This document shows positions 1 through 6,348 of a stretch of 40,707 nucleotides of DNA, in pieces. This DNA is from Agathobacter sp. Its GTDB lineage: Bacteria; Bacillota; Clostridia; Lachnospirales; Lachnospiraceae. The stretch lies in contig JAGAOC010000058.1 of NCBI GenBank assembly GCA_017623935.1, forward strand, positions 1 through 40,707, written 5' to 3'. Position numbers and translations under genes: made by a program. Positions within the stretch are counted from its first letter, which is position 1; each line of letters begins with the position of its first letter. A model generated the notes under the pieces. That model was not told the DNA's origin. It saw nothing but the letters and a program-made list of their open reading frames with translations, and ran no database searches.

Positions 1-254
1 ATGGTTGCCCAGTTAATACCACTGGACTCTTCGCTGGCCTCTCCCGCCTGATACCAGAAATCAACAGTAAAAATACTATGAACATTCAGAGTATCTTTGA
101 CAGCTGTCAAACTATTCATTCCGACACCAAATACGAAAATGAGAGTCAACAGGGCGCAGCCCAAAGTTACATATTGCCGTTCAATTTTCTCTGTAATGAT
201 CAAAATAAACATTACAAGGAAGATCAGGACAGCTAAAACCTGTGCCAACAACAT
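1..254 (-). CDS. SLC13/ArsB-like anion permease, N-terminal part (cut by window edge)
   Basis: Only the first 84 codons are present; the gene runs off the left edge. The start at 254 is chosen because a GGAGG sits 8 nt upstream. The visible protein begins with a hydrophobic helix (MLLAQVLAVLIFLVMFILII), a short charged turn (TEKIERQ) and a second helix (TLGCALLTLIFVFG). It ends in a motif ending SSGINWAT. This two-helix start followed by a serine/glycine-rich INW segment is what I recognise from SLC13/citrate-ArsB-NhaD type ion permeases of Clostridia. The substrate cannot be told from this fragment. A poor promoter (TAGAAT as -10) lies near 310. Confidence 0.72.
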   Translation of the reverse strand, partial: MLLAQVLAVLIFLVMFILIITEKIERQYVTLGCALLTLIFVFGVGMNSLTAVKDTLNVHSIFTVDFWYQAGEASEESSGINWAT

Positions 255-380
255 GATGTGTACCTCCATAGCGATGCTTACACCGCTTCTTTATATTTTT
301 GAACGCCTTTTATTCTACTCTTTTTTTTAAAAAATGGAAGTATAAATTTTATGAAATTTTCATATTTTTTTAAGGTTTTT

Positions 381-1169
381 TTATGAATTTTGATCAACAC
401 ACCAAAAGTCAAATTCTGGCACAATATAATCTGCATTTTCCGCCATATCATTCTCCGGAGAAATGTTGGATCGAACATAATATGTGTCAAATCCTGCCCC
501 GATCGCCCCACCAATGTCGGTACGGGAATCATTCCCGATAAAAAGGGTTTCCTCTTCTTTTAAACTGTATTTTTCCTTTAACACGTCAAAGAAACGGATA
601 TCCGGCTTCTTTGTCTGATAATCTGAGGAGATCAATATGCCATCAAAATATTTTGCGATGCCTAACACATGCATCTCATATGCAGTAAAGATCCTCTGGG
701 CATTGGACAAAAGATAGACTTTTTTGCCTTTTTTCTTAAGATCTTCTAACATCTCTACCGTTCCCTGATAGGTCTTTACATATTCTGTTGACATAACCCG
801 GAAAAACTGTCCTGCATGAACACAGAGGCTATCCTCCGGTTCTACTCCTTTTCTGGTGAAAAGCTCTCGGAATACTTCTGTGATCTCGATCTCTGGAGAT
901 GCTTCATGGGCATATCTTGGATTATCCTCTAAGTTCTTCTTAAGAACTGCTTCTTTTCCATGGACCAGTTCTTCGTAGGATTCCTTTAATTCTTCCGGTG
1001 TGTAATGAGCGTCATAATAGCCATAAAACAGGCATAACTTCTCCCAAAGTTCCCGTTTTCCTTCCTCTGTATGAATATCCACCAGTGTTCCGTACAGATC
1101 GAATACATAATTTACATACCCCTCCGGCAACACTGCCTCTTTTAAAATATGGTGGGTCTTCTCTTTCAT
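381..1169 (-). CDS. HAD-superfamily hydrolase (subfamily IA-like)
   Basis: A 262-residue cytosolic HAD protein. Motif I is FDLYGTLVD near residue 24 (nucleophile Asp). Motif II is YLLSNAQ. Motif III is the lysine in SDYQTKKPDI. Motif IV is FIGNDSRTDIGGA, which keeps the metal-binding acids. The second residue of motif I after the nucleophile is Tyr (D-L-Y-G-T) rather than the Asp usual in phosphatases; D-x-Y-G-T is seen in haloacid-dehalogenase-type members, so phosphatase activity should not be assumed. The cap between motifs I and II is alpha-helical (C1 type). A GGAGAGGG precedes the ATG. It lies 112 nt downstream of sigF with no clear terminator between them, so read-through from the sigF operon is possible. 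Substrate unknown. Confidence 0.85.
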   Translation of the reverse strand: MKEKTHHILKEAVLPEGYVNYVFDLYGTLVDIHTEEGKRELWEKLCLFYGYYDAHYTPEELKESYEELVHGKEAVLKKNLEDNPRYAHEASPEIEITEVFRELFTRKGVEPEDSLCVHAGQFFRVMSTEYVKTYQGTVEMLEDLKKKGKKVYLLSNAQRIFTAYEMHVLGIAKYFDGILISSDYQTKKPDIRFFDVLKEKYSLKEEETLFIGNDSRTDIGGAIGAGFDTYYVRSNISPENDMAENADYIVPEFDFWCVDQNS

Positions 1170-1281
1170 GTTCCCTCTCCTTCTCTTGTTTTTTCTTTAT
1201 TAGTTCTCTGCTGCCATTTCTCTTATGATGTTTTTCTTATACCGCATTTTATACGATTTCCCTTATTCCATCCCTTCTATA

Positions 1282-2031
1282 TTACATCATAAGACGGAGC
1301 TTTCGCAATATTTTCTTTTCCAGCCGAGACACTGCCACCTGATTCATGCCAAGAGCTTCTGCTGTCTGAGTCTGAGTAGCTCCCGCCATATAGCGCAGTT
1401 CGATCAATTTCCGTTCCTTTTCTTCCAATCGCTCCAAAAGCTGTTCCACCGCAATCTTATTGATGATCTGACTATTGGAGCATCGTTCATCCGGAATCTG
1501 GTCTCCTAGACTAAGATGACTTCCATTGTCTCCGCCGTTTTTTCCAGCTACCGGTCTGTCAATGGAATCCACTTCCACAAAAACCTCCAGTGCTGCAAGC
1601 ACTTCTTCTTTTCCAAGGCCGCTTTCCTGCATCAGCTGTTCCAAGGTTGGATCGCAGTTTTTGGTCTTTCTCCATTTTTCCCGAATCGCTGCGATCTTGC
1701 TTCCATTTTCTTTCATACTCCGGCTCATATGGATCATATTGTCATCCCTCAGAAAACGTTGGATCTCTCCGATGATCAACGGCACTGCATAGGTTGAAAA
1801 TGCAAAATCTTTTTCCAGATCAAATCGTTCTATGGCATGGATCAACCCAATGGCTCCCACCTGGAATAATTCTTCCATATCATGCCCTCTCCCTGCAAAT
1901 CTCTTTAATACCATATAGATCAGCCCTGTATTTTGCTCTAGTAGCCACTCTTTGGCAGCTTTATCCCCTTGTTGTGCCTGGGATATGGATTGTCTCCACT
2001 CTTTTTCTTTTGCAGTTTCTTTACTGCTCAT
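1282..2031 (-). CDS. sigF: RNA polymerase forespore sigma factor SigF
   Basis: A 249-residue sigma-70 family protein, last gene of the spoIIA operon. Region 2 is clear (MEELFQVGAIGLIHAIERFD, then FSTYAVPLIIGEIQRFLRDD, the core-binding and -10-recognition helices). Region 4 carries the DNA-binding helix-turn-helix near the C-terminus (ATQTQTAEALGMNQVAVSRL). SigF is the first compartment-specific sigma factor in the forespore, held inactive by SpoIIAB. The start overlaps the end of spoIIAB by 11 nt and uses a GGAGGGA inside spoIIAB, so translation is probably coupled. Length and order match the conserved spoIIAA-spoIIAB-sigF arrangement of endospore formers. Confidence 0.95.
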   Translation of the reverse strand: MSSKETAKEKEWRQSISQAQQGDKAAKEWLLEQNTGLIYMVLKRFAGRGHDMEELFQVGAIGLIHAIERFDLEKDFAFSTYAVPLIIGEIQRFLRDDNMIHMSRSMKENGSKIAAIREKWRKTKNCDPTLEQLMQESGLGKEEVLAALEVFVEVDSIDRPVAGKNGGDNGSHLSLGDQIPDERCSNSQIINKIAVEQLLERLEEKERKLIELRYMAGATQTQTAEALGMNQVAVSRLEKKILRKLRLMM

Positions 2032-2512
2032 TCCCTCCGTCTATGTATTTGATCATAGTGACTCTGGTTCCTTTTCCCAACTCAGATTCCACAGACAGCT
2101 CGTCCATGAAGGCTTCCATGAAGGCAAATCCCATACCGGAACGCTCCTGTTCACGCTTCGTCGTATAAAAAGGAGCCCTTGCCTGATCTACATTTTCAAT
2201 TCCCACTCCCTGATCTATGATCTGAATTTCTAAGCGGTTTCCACTTCGACTGCAGACCATCTCCACTTGTAAGCTCTTGTTCTCTGCACTCTGCCCGTTG
2301 CTTTCTGCGTCTTGCCCAATCCATCCGGCGCCATAGCCATGGATTATGGCATTGGTGACCGCCTCCGAAACCGCGGTCTTTACATCGCAGATCTGTTCTA
2401 AAGTCGGATTCATGTCCGACATAAATGCTGCCACCGTCATTCTTGCAAAACCTTCATTAATAGAAATTGCGTCAAATGAAATATGTACGTGATTCTCCAA
2501 ATTAAAATTCAT
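2021..2512 (-). CDS. spoIIAB: Anti-sigma F factor / serine kinase SpoIIAB
   Basis: A 163-residue GHKL-type ATPase that binds SigF and phosphorylates SpoIIAA. ATP-site boxes are visible: the N box AVSEAVTNAIIHGYG (Glu50, Asn54), the G1 box IDQGVGI (Asp100) and the G2 box ERSGMGFAFME. The start at 2512 is chosen because GGAGG lies 6 nt upstream and the protein then begins MNFNLENHVHISFDA as SpoIIAB proteins do; an upstream in-frame extension would be a basic, repeat-derived sequence read out of frame from spoIIAA. It overlaps spoIIAA by 11 nt. About 17 extra residues (around 63-79, DAESNGQSAEN) sit between the N box helix and the next strand, making it longer than the roughly 146 residues usual in Bacillus. 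Confidence 0.95.
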   Translation of the reverse strand: MNFNLENHVHISFDAISINEGFARMTVAAFMSDMNPTLEQICDVKTAVSEAVTNAIIHGYGAGWIGQDAESNGQSAENKSLQVEMVCSRSGNRLEIQIIDQGVGIENVDQARAPFYTTKREQERSGMGFAFMEAFMDELSVESELGKGTRVTMIKYIDGGNEQ

Positions 2513-3005
2513 GCTGTGCCTCCTTCTCTCCCGGCGTATTTTCTTCCTGGGTTGACGCGGCTTCCCCTGACTGGGACAGTTCACCTGATGTAACTCCCTC
2601 TGACTGGGACAGTTCACCTGATGCAACTCCCCCTGACTGGAATGATTCCCCTAGTTTGGGTGGTTCCTCTGGTTGGGATGGTTCTGCGGGGATCTGCAGG
2701 GTCACCATGGGGATCAGTTCGTTTAATCCCGCCGCTAGGAACAATCGGGTGACCCGGTTATTTAATCCAGTGGCATAAGCCTGTCCCCCAAAATATCCGA
2801 TCTTTCTTGTCCTTCCGATCAAAACTCCTATTCCGGAACTGTCCATAAACTCCGTCTGTGAAAAGTCAAAGATCAACTCCCGAATGTTGCTTCCTTCAAT
2901 TGCCACATCCCATTTCCTGCGCAATTCCTCAGCCTTGTGGTGATCTAATTCTCTTGGCATATAGGCGATCATCCGATTTCCCATAATTTCATAAGTACGA
3001 TTCAT
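2502..3005 (-). CDS. spoIIAA: Anti-anti-sigma factor SpoIIAA with unusual C-terminal tail
   Basis: A 167-residue STAS-domain protein, first gene of the spoIIA operon. When dephosphorylated it captures SpoIIAB and frees SigF. The STAS fold covers about residues 1-108; the phosphoacceptor serine lies in TEFMDSSGIGVLIGR (Ser56/57). SpoIIAA is normally about 110-120 residues. Here about 55 further residues follow, rich in Ser, Gly, Glu, Pro and Gln, with an 11-residue unit (SGELSQSEGVT / SGELSQSGEAA) encoded by a 33-bp tandem repeat. An AAGGAGG lies 8 nt before the ATG. The tail contains the ribosome binding site for spoIIAB near its 3' end. Function of the tail is unknown. Confidence 0.93.
   Translation of the reverse strand: MNRTYEIMGNRMIAYMPRELDHHKAEELRRKWDVAIEGSNIRELIFDFSQTEFMDSSGIGVLIGRTRKIGYFGGQAYATGLNNRVTRLFLAAGLNELIPMVTLQIPAEPSQPEEPPKLGESFQSGGVASGELSQSEGVTSGELSQSGEAASTQEENTPGEKEAQHEF
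2568..2640 (-). repeat. 33-bp tandem repeat inside spoIIAA tail
   Basis: Two 33-bp copies (2568-2600 and 2601-2633) differ at only two positions. The first bases of a third copy follow (2634-2640) before the pattern decays. They encode the 11-residue repeat in the SpoIIAA C-terminal tail. Such repeats can change copy number by slippage while keeping frame. Confidence 0.9.
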
Positions 3006-3049
3006 ATTTTGCCTCCTTATTCTTTGTTTTTTGTAATCCTAGTAAACAA

Positions 3050-3083
3050 AAAAGACGCCTGACCATTGGTCTTGACGTCTTTT
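3050..3083 (-). terminator. Rho-independent terminator after the zinc-ribbon/TPR gene
   Basis: Outer arms AAAAGACG / CGTCTTTT and inner arms GACC / GGTC form a hairpin with a small internal loop. On the minus strand it is followed by six T. It lies 25 nt after the stop of the gene at 3108-4478 and just upstream of spoIIAA, so it separates the two transcription units. Confidence 0.75.
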
Positions 3084-3107
3084 GTAATAATGATTCAATT
3101 GTCTTTT

Positions 3108-4478
3108 TTATTCCCGAACTTCCACATAGTTCTTCGCAGTCTTCGCTCTCTCGGTATTTGGATAGTTCTCTACGATATACTGATAGAATGGTGCTGCCGA
3201 TACTGCATCTCCTGATTTCCGATAAGCCTGAGCCAGATAATACACTGCATTTCCATTTTCAAAGGTCATATCTTCATCTGCTACTTTCTTGAGATTTAAA
3301 ATAGCATTCTCATAATCTCCCTCGGAATACTGTTTGTAACCGGTTGTAAACAACTCTTTTAAATATTTCTGGCTGACATCTGCGCTCATAGTATCATAAA
3401 TGGATTTACCGTTGACACTTAACTGCTCACTATCTACCTTAGCCAGTTCTTCTCCCGCTTTGACCATATCTTGAGCTATATATGCTGCATAAGCATTCAG
3501 CAGGGTCTCATAAGCATCCATCTTCTCCTGGACTTGCGTAGAAGTGTCTGTAGCAGTACTTAACTGACTTTCCAGTTCGGTGATCTGTTCTTCCAGTTTC
3601 TTAATCTTCTGGTCATTGGTAGAAAGGGCATCGTTCGTCTCAACTAACTGCTGTCTTGCGTCTTCCTGCGCCTCTTTCTTAATATTCGGAACGATCAGCC
3701 AGCAGCTTACTGCCACACCGATCACAAGTCCCGCAAGAATGTAGAGCAAAGTTGCTCCCAGAGAAGATTCTTTAAAACGTTTAGGCATGATGATGGTCTC
3801 ATTGCCACTCTGATAAGAGATCAGATCTTCTTCCGTCTTCGGTTTCTTTCTCTTACTCTGCTCTTTTAATCGGGCATTTACTTCCTTCAAATAGCGAAGA
3901 GTGGTTGTATTATCTGTATCGATCTTTCCCGCATTGCGAAGGCTCTTCTTCGCTAATTCCAACTTGTCTTCCTGAATATAAAGCAATGCCAACAGTTGGT
4001 GAGCTTTCACTAACTTAGGATTTAAGGACAATACTTTCTTTAACTGAATGATCGCCAGATCCCTGCTATCCTGTCTGCAATAGACCAAAGCTTGGTTGTA
4101 CTTCTTAATGGTCTGATTGGTAGATGATAACAAGGTCTGATTCTGCTGAATCGAATCTAAATAGAAACAGGCACGGTTATTCTCCGGCTGATAGTTCTTG
4201 CTGATCACCCACTCACTTAAGGCTTCTACTACTTCTCCCATCTCACAGTACACCAGACCTAACAGATTTCTGGCCTCTATGTTATATTTATTAAATTTCA
4301 AACTCTGTTTCAAACTGATAACGGCACCTGACAAATTCCGGACATTTGCTTTCTGAAGTCCATCATTATAATAAGAATTGGAGATTCTCACAGCCTTCTG
4401 AAAAATGCTAAGGTCCGTTTCACAATATGGGCAATATTCATTCTTCCCTACTTCCGACCCACAACGATAACAAATCAT
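3108..4478 (-). CDS. Zinc-ribbon, TPR and single-pass membrane protein
   Basis: A 456-residue protein of unknown function. It starts with a zinc ribbon (CYRCG at residue 3, CPYCE about 13 residues later), followed by cytoplasmic TPR-like helical repeats to about residue 210 and a basic linker. One transmembrane helix follows (LLYILAGLVIGVAVSCWLIV, about residues 244-263). Outside comes a Gln/Glu-rich coiled coil (about 270-320) and a second TPR set (FTTGYKQYSEGDYENAI, AVYYLAQAYRKSGD). The ATG at 4478 is preferred over a TTG two codons earlier, because AGAGG lies 7 nt before the ATG and would abut the TTG. It is 18 nt downstream of the 49-residue gene, probably the same transcript. The fold suggests a scaffold joining cytoplasmic and extracellular partners; that is inference. 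Confidence 0.88.
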   Translation of the reverse strand: MICYRCGSEVGKNEYCPYCETDLSIFQKAVRISNSYYNDGLQKANVRNLSGAVISLKQSLKFNKYNIEARNLLGLVYCEMGEVVEALSEWVISKNYQPENNRACFYLDSIQQNQTLLSSTNQTIKKYNQALVYCRQDSRDLAIIQLKKVLSLNPKLVKAHQLLALLYIQEDKLELAKKSLRNAGKIDTDNTTTLRYLKEVNARLKEQSKRKKPKTEEDLISYQSGNETIIMPKRFKESSLGATLLYILAGLVIGVAVSCWLIVPNIKKEAQEDARQQLVETNDALSTNDQKIKKLEEQITELESQLSTATDTSTQVQEKMDAYETLLNAYAAYIAQDMVKAGEELAKVDSEQLSVNGKSIYDTMSADVSQKYLKELFTTGYKQYSEGDYENAILNLKKVADEDMTFENGNAVYYLAQAYRKSGDAVSAAPFYQYIVENYPNTERAKTAKNYVEVRE

Positions 4479-4496
4479 AAACAAACCTCTTTCATT

Positions 4497-4646
4497 TTAT
4501 ACACGATTGATTGGCTTCATATTACGGAGCATCTCTGCAATAACATCTGTCACATCTGTCAGATCTCTATTATAAATTGCCGATTCTGCCTCTTCCACTT
4601 CAAGGCTTGGCTGAAAATTCTTTAATTCTTCTTCAAAATTGATCAT
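4497..4646 (-). CDS. Small acidic protein, 49 residues, unknown function
   Basis: A short gene with a strong AAGGAGG 6 nt before the ATG at 4646. The protein starts MINFEEELKNFQPSLE and ends MLRNMKPINRV. It is acidic in the first half, has no membrane segment and is probably helical. It has a good start signal, a promoter upstream (4720-4747), a stop 18 nt before the next gene, and a sensible amino-acid composition, so I think it is real. I have a weak memory of similar short proteins in Lachnospiraceae genomes but cannot name a family. It is most likely co-transcribed with the downstream zinc-ribbon/TPR gene. Confidence 0.75.
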   Translation of the reverse strand: MINFEEELKNFQPSLEVEEAESAIYNRDLTDVTDVIAEMLRNMKPINRV

Positions 4647-4689
4647 CTTTGCCTCCTTAATCTATCTTCTGGCTTTTTAGAAATCAAAA

Positions 4690-4737
4690 GCACCACTATA
4701 TTTAATATTTTACTTTCCTATTATAATATAGTGGTGC
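4690..4737. repeat. Inverted repeat with 13-bp perfect arms
   Basis: GCACCACTATATT (4690-4702) and its exact complement AATATAGTGGTGC (4725-4737) are separated by 22 AT-rich bases. On the minus strand it could form a terminator-like hairpin after the FapA-like gene, although only TTTTGATTT follows. It also overlaps the -10 element of the promoter for the 49-residue gene, so an operator or 5'-leader hairpin is equally possible. Confidence 0.8.
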
Positions 4738-4747
4738 CAATATGCAA
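4720..4747 (-). promoter_or_regulatory. Candidate sigma-A promoter for the 49-residue gene
   Basis: A perfect TATAAT (minus strand, 4720-4725) is spaced 16 nt from a weak TTGCAT (4742-4747). It lies about 75 nt upstream of the small gene at 4646. The -10 overlaps one arm of the inverted repeat. Confidence 0.5.
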
Positions 4748-4793
4748 GCACATTTCTATTAAGTTTTTTTAAAATTTATCGCAGGATCAGACA

Positions 4794-6194
4794 TTAACTG
4801 ACAAGCTCGCCTCTCATGGATACCATGACCACGTGTCCTGACTGCTCCTGGAATTCTACTGCATTCTGAATCTCCTTGACCTTAGCCGGATTACCATTAA
4901 TGGCAACACTGACACCTGGGAAAACTTCATGAATAACCTTAACTGTCGCGCCTTTTGACTTGGCAATGATCGCTTCTGCTCTGCTCTTAGCTTCTTCTGC
5001 CTTAGCAAGTTCTGCCTGCTGAACGATCCTGGTACGAAGCAATGACATTCTTCTCTCATCACTGCGCATATCCACATTATTCTCCTGCGCAAATTGATCG
5101 ATCTGCTCTAATCCCATATTCAGCTTATTGATCATATCCCTGCAATCTTCAATTCCCTTGGTCGCAGTCAAAAGTTCTGATAAGAGCAGGCTGTTGGTAC
5201 CAACTTGAATCTCTGTAGCAATCTCACTGAGATTACCGATACAGTAACTTTCAATACCTCTTGCCGCAAACACACTGCCACCAATGATGCTGGCGTGTTT
5301 GCCATCTACTGAGATCATATCATAACAGACAACGTTAGAGTTCAGCAGAGAATTCACTTCCATACTACCTTCACAAGTAATAGAAGCATATTCAATGAAC
5401 TTCGCACAGATGTTGCCCTCTGCTTTGATGACGGCTCTTCCGGCTCCTAACAGACCGCCTCGCAAAATGATATCCTTACCGGCATAGATCTCGCAGGCTT
5501 CCGCCGTTCCATCTACCGTAACAGATCCTGTCGCTCTGATCACAGCACCTACATTGACATTACCATGAATAATAACATCTCCTCGGAAATTAATATTTCC
5601 TGTATGCTGCTGATCCGCATCGCCTTTTACCTCGTATACAGAAGAGATCATAATACGATTCTCACGCTTCTCGATCTTACCTGACTGAGTCGCCACATAA
5701 ACTCTGCCATCTTCTCCACGTTCAAATCCTCTTCCTGTTAAAGGTGGCTGAGGGCGACCTCTTTTTCCAATCTTCTTCTTACCAGTGACTGTAAGACCAT
5801 CACTTCCCTGTGTCGGTTCTGTATATACAGCAATAACCTGACCCGCTTCTACCACCTCGATGGCATGGATACTCCAGTAATCAACTGAACCATCCGGGCG
5901 GATCAATGGCTTGCCGTTCGTCTCAAGATTGAAATTGAACTGATAAAATGCATCTACTCCGTCTACCGCAGGAATTCCCTTGGCAACAGGCATCTCATAT
6001 CCGTAGACCTGTTCTTTGACCATCTGATTGATGTTCTCTTCAATATATCCCTCACGAACACCTCTGGATTTGAGAAGCATCTTGACAGTCTCCACCGTAT
6101 AAAATTCTCCCGGTGCAGGCGCCGGCAATGTTAAAAAGGCCTGCATCTCATCATCTGAAATTCTAATAATCGGTTCCTTTTTTCGTTCTTCCAT
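4794..6194 (-). CDS. FapA/DUF342 family protein
   Basis: A 466-residue protein of the FapA (DUF342) family, a group annotated as flagellar assembly protein A or polymer-forming beta-helix proteins. The N-terminal third (to about 180) has the family pattern including VYTEPTQGSDGLTVTG and IGKRGRPQPPLTGRGF. About 190-330 is a right-handed beta-helix-like region with regular GD/GN/AG turns (FRGDVIIHGNVNVGAVIRAT). A helical coiled-coil stretch (about 345-410) follows, then a C-terminal strand domain (KVIHEVFPGVSVAING). No signal peptide. A GGGAGA precedes the ATG. It is monocistronic, with a good promoter at 6232-6260. The exact role in this organism is not established by context, since no flagellar gene is in view. 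Confidence 0.88.
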   Translation of the reverse strand: MEERKKEPIIRISDDEMQAFLTLPAPAPGEFYTVETVKMLLKSRGVREGYIEENINQMVKEQVYGYEMPVAKGIPAVDGVDAFYQFNFNLETNGKPLIRPDGSVDYWSIHAIEVVEAGQVIAVYTEPTQGSDGLTVTGKKKIGKRGRPQPPLTGRGFERGEDGRVYVATQSGKIEKRENRIMISSVYEVKGDADQQHTGNINFRGDVIIHGNVNVGAVIRATGSVTVDGTAEACEIYAGKDIILRGGLLGAGRAVIKAEGNICAKFIEYASITCEGSMEVNSLLNSNVVCYDMISVDGKHASIIGGSVFAARGIESYCIGNLSEIATEIQVGTNSLLLSELLTATKGIEDCRDMINKLNMGLEQIDQFAQENNVDMRSDERRMSLLRTRIVQQAELAKAEEAKSRAEAIIAKSKGATVKVIHEVFPGVSVAINGNPAKVKEIQNAVEFQEQSGHVVMVSMRGELVS

Positions 6195-6231
6195 GGATTA
6201 TCTCCCTCAAACTTGTAGTCTACCTAATTTT

Positions 6232-6260
6232 AGAATAACATTATTTTTCTGCAATTTCAA
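6232..6260 (-). promoter_or_regulatory. Sigma-A-like promoter for the FapA/DUF342 gene
   Basis: TTGAAA (6255-6260) and TATTCT (6232-6237) on the minus strand with exactly 17 nt between. They lie 38 nt upstream of the start codon in an AT-rich intergenic region. No other structure was seen in 6195-6348. Confidence 0.65.
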
Positions 6261-6348
6261 TTTAATATTTTGTTAAATTTTATAAATTTTTGCAAAATTT
6301 AATAGTTTTTTGAGTAAAATTGCAAAATAACCGAATTTGCCTCAAATT

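Noticed and set aside
1191-1255. 15-codon reading frame (MRYKKNIIREMAAEN) between sigF and the HAD gene
   Set aside because: No convincing ribosome binding site and too short to separate from chance.
3018-3040. Sigma-H-like AGGA / GAAT pair upstream of spoIIAA
   Set aside because: The distance between elements is about 3 nt shorter than the sigma-H consensus, and transcription would start inside or after the ribosome binding site.
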